Assembly: GCA_964353405.1 (NCBI GenBank)
Contig: CAYGWJ010000013.1
Span: 1-16,435 of the forward strand
DNA: 16,435 nucleotides
Source: JBGLNJ01 sp964353405
GTDB lineage: Bacteria; Chloroflexota; Anaerolineae; Fen-1058
Direction: 5' to 3'
Positions 6,065-13,595 of this stretch are shown one piece after another (the stretch's first letter is position 1; every line of letters starts with the position of its first letter). The notes beneath the pieces are model-generated. The model did no database searches, was not told the origin of the DNA, and saw only the letters and a program-made list of their open reading frames with translations. Both the position numbers and the translations under genes were made by a program.

Positions 6065-7817
6065 CTTCGTATCTCATAAAGATCCGCCGATAATCCACAC
6101 TGCGCTCCAACAACTCTTCGTGCGTTCCCTGATCCACCAGCTCGCCCCGGCGCAGGACGAGGATGCGGTCGGCCCAGCGAATCTGGCTGAGCCGGTGCGT
6201 GATGAGGAACGTCGTCCGCGCTCGGCTGATGCGCCGCATCGCGCGCTGAATCTGGTCTTCGGTGGCGCTGTCAATCGCGCTGGTGCTGTCGTCCAGGATC
6301 AAGATGCGCGGGTCGGTGAGAAACGCGCGGGCGATGGCAATGCGCTGGCGCTGCCCGCCGGACAGCGTCACACCGCGCTCGCCGACTTCAGTCTCATACC
6401 CGTCTTGAAAGCTGGTGATGAACTCGTGCGCCTGCGCTTCGCGGGCTGCGCGCTCGATCTCTGCTTGCGTCGCATCGGCGCAGCCGAAGGCGATATTTTC
6501 CGCCAGCGTGCGCGAAAACAAAAAGACGTCTTGCTCAATGATCGCCATCTGCGAGCGGAGCGATTCCAGGTTCCAGTCGCGCACGTCCACGCCGTCCACC
6601 AGCACGCGCCCGCCGTCGGCATCAAAGATGCGGTTGATGAGCCGCGTGAGCGTGCTCTTGCCCGAGCCGGTCTGCCCCACAATCGCAATCGTCTCGCCCG
6701 GCTGTACCGTAAAGCTTATGTCCTTCAACATCGCCGCGCCGCGATAGCTAAAGCGGACGTGCTCAAACGTCACCGCACCCTGGATCGGTTGGGTCACGCC
6801 CTGCTCGTTTTCGTCCAGCTCCGTTTCGACATTGATCACTTCCAGGATGCGCTCGGCCCCGGCAATGCCCATCTGCATCAGGTTGAAAGAAAAGATCGAA
6901 ATGAACGTCGGGAAACGGAACGTGCCCATCAAGCCCATGAAAGCGATGGCCTGCCCCAGGCTGATGCCGCCGGCGCGCCAGGTGAGCAGCGCGTGAATCA
7001 AGGCCGCCGCCCAGCACAAGCTGAACATCAGCATCGGCAAATAGACGGCCTGGATGTCGCCCTGCCGGACAAACAGGTCGCGGTAGCGGCGCGCGTTTTG
7101 CACAAACTTGTCCCACTCGTAACGCTCCTGCACGTTCGCCTTGACGACCTCGATTCCGGCAATGGATTCGGCCAGTCCCGCGTTCAGCGTGCCAAACTGG
7201 TCGCGCAACGCGCTGCTCACGGGATTGAGGCGCCGGTTATAGTCGGCAATCGTGATCGCCAGCAGAACCATAAAGATGGACGGGACGAGCATCAATTCGA
7301 CCTTGATGCGAGCGATCAGGAAAAACGGGACGATGGCGGCCATGAGCGAATCGGTGATGAGCATCAGGCCCGGGCTGAACATCAGGTTGAGCTGGCGCAC
7401 ATCGTTGGTGGCGCGGGCCATAATGTCGCCAATGCGCTGGCGGCCATGAAAGGTCTGGCTCTTGCCGAGCAGGTTGGCATACAACTCGTCACGCGCGTCT
7501 CGCTCGATGCGCTGGGCGATGAACTCGGCGGAATAGTTGCGGGCCAGGCCCGTCAGACCTTGCCCGGCCGCCGCCCCCATCACACCCAGCGCAAGACCGA
7601 GCAACGCCGCCGCCGTCCAGCCCGGCGTGGTGATCAGGTCGAACCCTCGGCCAATGAACACCTGGATGTTGCTGTAAAAGATATTGTTCAGGACAGCCGC
7701 CAGGAGCAGCGCGAGCGGCAAGATCGGATAGCGCAGCGTATGCGAAATGATCCAGCGCACCGGGCCAGCGCGGTTGTAGCGATATTCGTTTTCGAGCGTG
7801 AATTCGCGTTTGGTCAT
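6060..7817 (-). CDS. ABC exporter half-transporter with degenerate Walker B (LDD)
   Basis: This 585-residue ABC exporter subunit has six predicted membrane segments in its first 315 residues (for example 31-48, 67-90, 147-170, 174-192 and 258-280). Its ATPase domain has Walker A GQTGSGKS (381-388), Q429, a canonical LSGGQ (485-489), Walker B ILILDD and H541. The residue after the Walker B Asp is D510 instead of the catalytic Glu, as in the degenerate site of TM287/288-type heterodimers. The next gene downstream encodes the probable partner, with a catalytic Glu but a non-canonical LSMGQ. In such dimers the degenerate Walker site of one chain faces the signature of the other, so both changes fall in one nucleotide site. 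The ribosome-binding site is weak. A 34-bp palindrome lies 16 nt upstream of the start. Confidence 0.93.
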   Translation of the reverse strand: MTKREFTLENEYRYNRAGPVRWIISHTLRYPILPLALLLAAVLNNIFYSNIQVFIGRGFDLITTPGWTAAALLGLALGVMGAAAGQGLTGLARNYSAEFIAQRIERDARDELYANLLGKSQTFHGRQRIGDIMARATNDVRQLNLMFSPGLMLITDSLMAAIVPFFLIARIKVELMLVPSIFMVLLAITIADYNRRLNPVSSALRDQFGTLNAGLAESIAGIEVVKANVQERYEWDKFVQNARRYRDLFVRQGDIQAVYLPMLMFSLCWAAALIHALLTWRAGGISLGQAIAFMGLMGTFRFPTFISIFSFNLMQMGIAGAERILEVINVETELDENEQGVTQPIQGAVTFEHVRFSYRGAAMLKDISFTVQPGETIAIVGQTGSGKSTLTRLINRIFDADGGRVLVDGVDVRDWNLESLRSQMAIIEQDVFLFSRTLAENIAFGCADATQAEIERAAREAQAHEFITSFQDGYETEVGERGVTLSGGQRQRIAIARAFLTDPRILILDDSTSAIDSATEDQIQRAMRRISRARTTFLITHRLSQIRWADRILVLRRGELVDQGTHEELLERSVDYRRIFMRYEA

Positions 7818-7833
7818 ATCACTGATTGCTTGA

Positions 7834-7867
7834 GATCACTGAAACACTGATCAGTGCTTCAGTGATC
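7834..7867. repeat. 34-bp near-perfect palindrome between the GH2 and ABC genes
   Basis: The two 17-nt halves, beginning GATCACTGAA and meeting at CACTGATCAGTG, are inverted copies with one mismatch. A further TCACTGAT lies at 7819-7826, so CACTGA recurs several times. The palindrome includes part of the GH2 stop codon and ends 16 nt before the ABC start codon on the minus strand. There is no T-run, so it does not look like a simple terminator. It may be an operator, an mRNA processing or stability element, or a mobile repeat. Confidence 0.8.
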
Positions 7868-10127
7868 AACGCAACGCCATCCGCAGGTAATCCAGCACCG
7901 GCTTCCACCAGTGCCCGCTCCGGCCGTCGTACTCGGCCAGGTCATAGTGATTCTCCGAAAGCATGCGATCACCCTGCACGAGTCGGCAGGTCACGCGCCC
8001 ATCGCCCTCCGGCAATGTCCACTGAAGGCGGCCAACCACCGACGCAGAATCCGGTCCAACGCTCACATCGAACACCTGGCGCTTGTCTTGAAGCGCGATC
8101 TCGACGCGGCAACCCGGAAAATCGCGCGCCCAGTCGTTGATGACCCACACGTCGGCGGTCAGCACGTCGCCGGGCGAGTAGCGCCGCAACGCATAATCCA
8201 GGCTCACCAGCAGCGGATGGGCAGCTTGCTTCAACCGTTCGTAGGCCAGCTTGGGCACGCGGTAATAGTCCACAACAGCCCAATCAATGCCCGGCCAGGG
8301 CGAGTTTAACTGCCAGACCAGGAAACCGGACGTGGCGTATTTGCGACGGCGCGCGTGCTCCACGGCGATTTGAATCCCACGCGCCTGAGCGCGCTGGCTG
8401 GCGGACACAAATTCGCCCAACGCGTCAAAAGATGGCAAGGGCGCGGCGTAATGCTCCAACTTGGCCCTCTGCGCGCGGTGATACTTCCAGCTTGGGCCGG
8501 GCGGCCACAACTCATCGGAAGGGATAAAACGCTTCAGGCTTTCAAGCGCAGGCGGGGACTGTAAACCGAACTCGCTCATCACCTGTGCCTTATCCTCTTG
8601 ATATTCTTCGGGCGGGCGATAGAGGTGCCAGATGTGCCAGTTGTGGCGGTCGCCGCAGGCAGGCGAGACGGGCTGGAACGGGCGCGTGCCATCTTCGGCC
8701 AGGACGACGCGGCGCATCACCTCGACGACCGGGTGATTGGTCTTCGGGTTGAACTCGTTGCCGCCGCACCACAGCATCACCGAGGGGTGATTCCTCACCT
8801 GGCGCACGATTTCGCGTGTTTCGGCTTCGACAAGCTCCAGATAGCCTGCCGAGCGCGGATAATGTGTGATAAAGGCGCACGCCAGCGGGAACTCTTGCCA
8901 AAGCAGCAGCCCTAGCCGGTCGCACAGATCATAGAAGGCTTTTTTCTCACGCAACCCTCCACCCCACACGCGCAGCACGTTCAGGTTCGCCCGGCGCGCC
9001 AGGTCCAGCCACGCGCCGTAATCGGCCCCGGTCACGCGAGCAGGGAAGGCGTCCGCCGGAACCCAGTTCGCGCCGCGCAGGTAGACGGGCTGTCCATTGA
9101 CGACGAACGTCCAGTCCACCGCACCGGGCGGCGAACCGGGGTTGCGCTTGAGCGTGATTTCACGCAAGCCAACGCTTTCGGCCACGCGGTCAAGCGCGCG
9201 CCCTTCGCGCTGCGCCTCGACCGTGAGTGTGTAAAGATTCGGCTCGCCGTGATCCCAGGGGAACCACAGGCGCGGATCAGGCAGGTCTATCTCGCCCGTC
9301 TGCCGCGACCGCCCGGCGGGCAGAATCGCCTGAAACGACAGGGTGACCGGGTCACTCTCGAACGTCTGCCCGGCGAGCGACAAGGAGAACGTGACCGGGC
9401 CGGCTGTCACTGCATCGGCGTCGAAAGAGATCATGAGCCTGGCAAGGCCCTGCGCAAGGCGCGCCCTGACCTGCACATCGAACAACGTCACATCGCCCGT
9501 CACCGCCAACTCTACATCGTCCCACAGGCCAATCGTGCGCAGCTCGGGCGCAAAATCCCAGCCATAACTCATCTGGCACTTGAGCGCGTCGCGCCGGTCG
9601 GGATCGCAAGCAACGTCAAGAAAGCGCTGCTCCCAGCGGTTGAGGAATTTCTCCCATCTGGTGCTGCGCTTGCGCGGGAAACGAGCCGGGGCCAGAAAGC
9701 GCACCGCCAGCCGATTACGCCCGCGCAGCCGTTGGGTGATGTCATAGATCTGGCGCGAGAACATACCTTCGTGCTCGCCCAGCAACTCGCCGTTGAGATA
9801 CGTCCAGGAAAAGTAGTCCGCGCCGTGCAACATCAGCCACGCGCGCTGACCAGGCTGGAGCTCTAGATCAAACTCGCGCCAGTACCACCAGTCTTGCTCT
9901 TCCACCCAGCGGCTCGCATCGTTGTTGCAGCCGTAAAAAGGATCATCCTTCAACCGTCCGGCGCGCAGCAAATCCAGGCGGACCTCGCCGGGCACCGTCG
10001 CCGCGAAACGCTGCGACTCTAGACGCTCGATCTCGGCCACCTCCGGCGACTGCAAGTTCGATTGAGCACAGCACCAGTCTGCGCCGTTGAGAGAAATCAC
10101 TTCTCGCACGTCATCCATCGAATTCAT
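7866..10127 (-). CDS. Glycoside hydrolase family 2, beta-mannosidase-like
   Basis: This 753-residue protein has the GH2 layout: sugar-binding jelly-roll domain (about 10-205), immunoglobulin-like domain (about 210-325), TIM barrel (about 335-635) and a C-terminal beta domain. The segment LRGANWVPADAFPARVTGADY is characteristic of beta-mannosidases. The acid/base is E458 in MLWCGGNEFN and the nucleophile E519 in QVMSEFGLQSPP. Other sugar-site residues appear in LRVWGGGLREKKAFYDLCD and LVWQLNSPWPGIDW. No signal peptide is seen, so it probably acts in the cytoplasm on imported mannosides (exo-beta-mannosidase); other GH2 exo-glycosidases remain possible. The start codon follows the penicillin-acylase stop by one base (TAGaATG) without a clear Shine-Dalgarno, suggesting coupled translation. 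At 753 residues it is shorter than the usual 800-850. Confidence 0.9.
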   Translation of the reverse strand: MNSMDDVREVISLNGADWCCAQSNLQSPEVAEIERLESQRFAATVPGEVRLDLLRAGRLKDDPFYGCNNDASRWVEEQDWWYWREFDLELQPGQRAWLMLHGADYFSWTYLNGELLGEHEGMFSRQIYDITQRLRGRNRLAVRFLAPARFPRKRSTRWEKFLNRWEQRFLDVACDPDRRDALKCQMSYGWDFAPELRTIGLWDDVELAVTGDVTLFDVQVRARLAQGLARLMISFDADAVTAGPVTFSLSLAGQTFESDPVTLSFQAILPAGRSRQTGEIDLPDPRLWFPWDHGEPNLYTLTVEAQREGRALDRVAESVGLREITLKRNPGSPPGAVDWTFVVNGQPVYLRGANWVPADAFPARVTGADYGAWLDLARRANLNVLRVWGGGLREKKAFYDLCDRLGLLLWQEFPLACAFITHYPRSAGYLELVEAETREIVRQVRNHPSVMLWCGGNEFNPKTNHPVVEVMRRVVLAEDGTRPFQPVSPACGDRHNWHIWHLYRPPEEYQEDKAQVMSEFGLQSPPALESLKRFIPSDELWPPGPSWKYHRAQRAKLEHYAAPLPSFDALGEFVSASQRAQARGIQIAVEHARRRKYATSGFLVWQLNSPWPGIDWAVVDYYRVPKLAYERLKQAAHPLLVSLDYALRRYSPGDVLTADVWVINDWARDFPGCRVEIALQDKRQVFDVSVGPDSASVVGRLQWTLPEGDGRVTCRLVQGDRMLSENHYDLAEYDGRSGHWWKPVLDYLRMALR

Positions 10128-10128
10128 T

Positions 10129-12492
10129 CTACGGGGCCGGATTCAACACCAGCCTGCCTTCCGCCGCGCTCTCGACCTGCTCGCGCGTCCAGAGCATGGG
10201 GAGATATTCGCCCCTGACCCACGGAACGGCCAGGTCATCATAGTGCGGGCTGCCGAGCTGCCCCGACTGGCCGGGCGGGTGAATGACCACCGAGCGTGAC
10301 AGGTCGCCCATGTCCACGATTTGCCGGAAGGAGGGCGCCCACACCTTGTTATCATACGGATCGTTGGGCGCGATGGCGGTCTGGCACGGCGTGTCGGTGT
10401 CGCCGCCAATGGGCAGCGGCCCGCGATTGAACACGCGGTCGAGTGGCGCCTGGATGCCCAGCGTGTGCGGAAAGCTGGCGCGGTGCAGCTTGCCCCACTG
10501 CCAGCCGCTCGCGTCCGGGCCGAGTTCCTTGCGCATCCATTCAATGGCCTGCTTGAGGCTGCGCGTGATGACGGCGTCGCGCCCACCCGCCGACTTGACC
10601 CACCACGAGTCAGGCTGGCTCAACAGCCTCAGCATGACCACCGTATCGTGGCCGTAAAACTCGTGCGCGGCCATCAATAACGGGTGAAAGCCTTGCCCCA
10701 TCAGGCGCGTGGCCAACTCTTGGCCCAATCCAGGCTCGAGCAAGTTGCGGACGAGATGATAGCGCGTGACTTCGTATATCGTCCCGCCAACGCTGTCCGT
10801 CGCGAGGTTTCCATCCCACGCGCGCAAGCGTTCGAGCGCGAACCTGGCATCGGCATCGTCGGTCGAAAAATCTGCCAGCCGCTGCACAAACTCGCGGCCG
10901 GGGAGGCAAGTCGTGTCCACCTGCAAGGCGGCAAAATCATCGGGAGAGAGTTTGGGCTTGCTCGCCAATACCTCGGTGATGCGCCGCGCGCGATAGCCGT
11001 TCATCCACACCGTGCCCAGAAAGTGAGGATAATCGTCGGGGACGATACGATTGTTACACGTCACCAAAAAGCCTTGCTGCGGGTTGAGCGCGTGCGGCAT
11101 CTCGTCAAACGGGACCTCGCCCACCCATTCATATTCGCCGGTCGAGCCAGGCGCTGGAGTCATGCCATGACCTTTGGCGCGGACGGGCACGCGGCCTGTG
11201 ACCCAGTAGCCAATGTTGCCATCCACGTCGGCAAAAGCCACGCTGAGCTGCGGCGCTTCGATGAGTCGCATCGCTTCGACAAACTCGTCCCAGTTGCCCG
11301 CCCCATTCAGCAGCAGCCAGCCGCGCACGGCGGGACACGGACGCAGCGCCATCGAATTGACGGCCAGTCGCTCCTGAGGATAACCGACGACATCCGAGAT
11401 GATCGGCCCGTGCTGCGTGACAATCACTTCTTCGACGTGCGGCTCACGGCCCTTGACGCGAATCTCTTCACGAATCACCTGCGCCTCGCGCCACTCGTGG
11501 CCGAAGCGATAGCGGCGCAGCTCAGAGTCAAACTCTTCGACGAACAAGTCTTCGCAATCGGTAAAAGCCAGCGTCATGCCCCACGCAATGCGCGCGTTGT
11601 GGCCAACCAACACCATGGGCAGACCAGGCAACGAGACGCCGGTGACGTTATACGGCCCGCCCACGAGATGAGCCAGATACCACAGCGAAGGCAGACCCAG
11701 CGCCAGGTGCATGTCGTTACACAGGAACGGCGCGCCGGTCGTCGTCTTGCTGCCGGCGACAACCCAGGCATTGCTGCCCAGTCCCCGACTCAGGAACGGG
11801 CCGCGCGCGCCTTTCAATGCGCCATCAGGATCGAGCCGGTTGAACTCGATGCCCGCCGGCAGTGTGGACGGGCAGAGATCAGGATAGTGAATCTCCAAAT
11901 CCGCCGCGTGCTGTGCGCCCACCGCCTCGATCAACTGCGCGCGGATAATTTCGCCATACCACGCGTGCGAAAGCTGCCACAGCATCACACGCGCAAAGGC
12001 CAGGCTGTCTTCTGGTTTCCACGGCTCGGGGCGATGGCCGAGCAGCGTGAACTCGACCGGCATCTTGGCCGCCGGGTCGCCGAGAAAAGCGTTCACGCCC
12101 CCGGCGTAGGCCTTGATCACGGCGCGTAGATCATCGGCTGCGTTCGCCCAATCGGCCTGTCCCAGACGATAAAAGCCAAACGTCCGCACAGCGCGGTCTG
12201 TGTCGAGAGCCACTGCGCCAAACAACTCGCTCAACCGGCCGGCCGCCGTGCGGCGATTGACTTCCATCTGCCACAGCCGATCTTGAGCATGAACATAGCC
12301 CTGAGCAAAAAACAAATCGTGAGCATTGTCCGAGTAAATGTGCGGCACACCCCACCGGTCGCGGATGACCTCAACCGGCGAGGACAGACCGGGCAAGTTG
12401 AGCGTCCCGCTGATTTGAGGCAGGCGCCCCTTGCCCAGCCAGGTGAGCCCGGCGCGCAAAACGGGTCCGAGAACATTGTTGATGGCAGCCAT
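10129..12492 (-). CDS. Penicillin acylase family (Ntn-hydrolase) amidase
   Basis: This protein of 787 residues (from the chosen start) is a penicillin-amidase/cephalosporin-acylase/AHL-acylase-type Ntn hydrolase. The N-terminal signature GVPHIYSDNAHDLFFAQGYV, HAQDRLWQME and GRLSELFG is clear. The precursor is self-cleaved before S240 in GLGSNAWVVAGSKT, which becomes the catalytic N-terminal Ser of the beta chain; CNNRIVPDDYPHFLG supplies the conserved Asn region. I place the start at 12492 rather than 39 nt upstream because GAGGAGG lies 7 nt before this ATG. A signal peptide is not evident, although most relatives are exported, so location is uncertain. Substrate could be N-acyl-homoserine lactones, aminoacyl amides or beta-lactam side chains. 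It is the first gene of an operon with the GH2 enzyme. Confidence 0.92.
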   Translation of the reverse strand: MAAINNVLGPVLRAGLTWLGKGRLPQISGTLNLPGLSSPVEVIRDRWGVPHIYSDNAHDLFFAQGYVHAQDRLWQMEVNRRTAAGRLSELFGAVALDTDRAVRTFGFYRLGQADWANAADDLRAVIKAYAGGVNAFLGDPAAKMPVEFTLLGHRPEPWKPEDSLAFARVMLWQLSHAWYGEIIRAQLIEAVGAQHAADLEIHYPDLCPSTLPAGIEFNRLDPDGALKGARGPFLSRGLGSNAWVVAGSKTTTGAPFLCNDMHLALGLPSLWYLAHLVGGPYNVTGVSLPGLPMVLVGHNARIAWGMTLAFTDCEDLFVEEFDSELRRYRFGHEWREAQVIREEIRVKGREPHVEEVIVTQHGPIISDVVGYPQERLAVNSMALRPCPAVRGWLLLNGAGNWDEFVEAMRLIEAPQLSVAFADVDGNIGYWVTGRVPVRAKGHGMTPAPGSTGEYEWVGEVPFDEMPHALNPQQGFLVTCNNRIVPDDYPHFLGTVWMNGYRARRITEVLASKPKLSPDDFAALQVDTTCLPGREFVQRLADFSTDDADARFALERLRAWDGNLATDSVGGTIYEVTRYHLVRNLLEPGLGQELATRLMGQGFHPLLMAAHEFYGHDTVVMLRLLSQPDSWWVKSAGGRDAVITRSLKQAIEWMRKELGPDASGWQWGKLHRASFPHTLGIQAPLDRVFNRGPLPIGGDTDTPCQTAIAPNDPYDNKVWAPSFRQIVDMGDLSRSVVIHPPGQSGQLGSPHYDDLAVPWVRGEYLPMLWTREQVESAAEGRLVLNPAP

Positions 12493-12513
12493 TTTTCTAC
12501 CTCCTCGCGCCAT

Positions 12514-12530
12514 TGCGCCAGCATGGCGCA
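12514..12530 (-). promoter_or_regulatory. Leader hairpin before the penicillin-acylase Shine-Dalgarno
   Basis: TGCGCCA (12514-12520) and TGGCGCA (12524-12530) pair perfectly around a 3-nt loop. On the minus strand the hairpin is in the presumed leader and ends 7 nt before the GAGGAGG at 12506-12500. It could affect ribosome access or protect the 5' end of the mRNA. Confidence 0.4.
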
Positions 12531-12548
12531 TGAACGCTAATGGACTCT

Positions 12549-12576
12549 AGTATACATGGAAACCTGCCTGAATCAA
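12549..12576 (-). promoter_or_regulatory. Probable promoter of the penicillin-acylase/GH2 operon
   Basis: On the minus strand TTGATT (12576-12571), a 16-nt spacer and TATACT (12554-12549) match the sigma-70 pattern. Transcription would begin near 12542, giving a leader of about 50 nt. Confidence 0.5.
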
Positions 12577-12577
12577 G

Positions 12578-12621
12578 TTGCCCTGGCCTGTTGGGCAATT
12601 CTGGTATAATGGGATCATTAT
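12578..12621 (+). promoter_or_regulatory. msrP promoter (extended -10) with two palindromes
   Basis: TGGTATAAT (12602-12610) is an extended -10 element with a perfect TATAAT hexamer; the -35 region is poor, as is common with extended -10 promoters. An inverted repeat TTGCCC/GGGCAA (12578-12583, 12593-12598) lies where a -35 box would be, and ATAATG/CATTAT (12606-12611, 12616-12621) overlaps the -10. Either could bind a regulator. The leader would be about 38 nt. Confidence 0.55.
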
Positions 12622-12654
12622 CGGTAAGTAAAGACTGTCGAATGAGGTGATACT

Positions 12655-13593
12655 GTGAACGAGATTAGATCGTCCGAGATTACGCCTGAAACTGTGTACC
12701 TTTCCAGACGCAAATTCCTCGCCGGGCTGGGCGCACTGGCCACTGGCGCCGTGTTGAGCGCGTGCGGTGTGCCGGGCGCTTCGCCCGCCCCCACCCAGGC
12801 TCCTTCGCCCAAGATTGGCGCTGGCGCCGATGAACTAGCCGACCCATTGACCACTTACGACGCCATCACACATTACAACAACTTTTACGAGTTCTCTACC
12901 GACAAGGAACCAATCGCCCAGCTTGCGCAAGGCCTCAAGACAACGCCGTGGACCGTCGAGGTCGGCGGATTGGTCAACCAGCCCAAGACGTTTGGCGTGC
13001 AAGACCTGCTCAAGAAATACACGCAGGAAGAGCGTATCTATCGCCTGCGCTGCGTGGAAGCCTGGTCCATGGTTATTCCATGGACAGGCTTTTCGCTGGC
13101 CGCGCTGTTGAAGGAAGTCGAGCCGACATCCAAGGCCAAGTACGTGCGCTTTGAGACACTTTATGATCCGAAACAGATGCCAGGGCAAACGGCCGGCTGG
13201 TACAAATGGCCCTACGTGGAAGGTCTGCGCCTGGACGAGGCGATGCACAGCCTGACGATTCTGGCGACGGGCTTGTATGGCAAACCGCTGCCACCGCAAG
13301 ACGGCGCGCCGATTCGATTGGTCGTACCCTGGAAGTATGGCTTCAAGAGCATCAAATCCATCGTGCGAATTGACCTGGTGGAAGAACAGCCCATTTCGCT
13401 GTGGATGGCGGCTGCGCCGAACGAGTATGGCTTTTACGCCAACGTCAACCCGGATGTGCCTCACCCGCGCTGGTCGCAGGCCACCGAGCGCCGCATCGGC
13501 GAGTTGAGTCGTCGCAAGACGCTGCCCTTCAACGGTTACGCCGAGCAGGTGGCGCAACTGTACCAGGGCATGGACCTGAGAAAATTCTACTAG
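12655..13593 (+). CDS. msrP: Protein-methionine-sulfoxide reductase catalytic subunit MsrP (YedY-like)
   Basis: This 312-residue molybdopterin enzyme of the sulfite-oxidase fold reduces oxidised methionine in exported proteins. A twin-arginine signal SRRKFLAGLGALATGAVLSAC (R18, R19) marks Tat export with the cofactor already bound. The Mo ligand is C133 in YRLRCVEAWSM, and VIPWTGFSLAALL and VPWKYGFKSIKSIVRIDLVE are typical of MsrP. The signal ends in LSAC-G, a lipobox, so this version may be a lipid-anchored protein rather than freely soluble. The start is GTG with GAGGTGA just upstream; a nearby in-frame ATG is absent. The gene is followed at 2 nt by msrQ, its membrane partner, and is transcribed divergently from the penicillin-acylase operon. 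Confidence 0.93.
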   Translation: MNEIRSSEITPETVYLSRRKFLAGLGALATGAVLSACGVPGASPAPTQAPSPKIGAGADELADPLTTYDAITHYNNFYEFSTDKEPIAQLAQGLKTTPWTVEVGGLVNQPKTFGVQDLLKKYTQEERIYRLRCVEAWSMVIPWTGFSLAALLKEVEPTSKAKYVRFETLYDPKQMPGQTAGWYKWPYVEGLRLDEAMHSLTILATGLYGKPLPPQDGAPIRLVVPWKYGFKSIKSIVRIDLVEEQPISLWMAAAPNEYGFYANVNPDVPHPRWSQATERRIGELSRRKTLPFNGYAEQVAQLYQGMDLRKFY

Positions 13594-13595
13594 AC

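Noticed and set aside
6120..7850. Long plus-strand reading frame of 576 codons antisense to the ABC gene
   Set aside because: It is a codon-bias shadow of the ABC exporter gene; the peptide is rich in R/A/H/Q without domains, while the minus strand has all ATPase motifs.
10684..12129. Plus-strand reading frame of 481 codons inside the penicillin-acylase gene
   Set aside because: A shadow frame with low-complexity basic composition and no recognisable domain; the minus strand encodes a complete Ntn hydrolase.
12493..12531. Upstream ATG adding 13 residues to the penicillin acylase
   Set aside because: The added codons run through the leader hairpin and the Shine-Dalgarno of the preferred ATG; the upstream ATG has no good ribosome-binding site.
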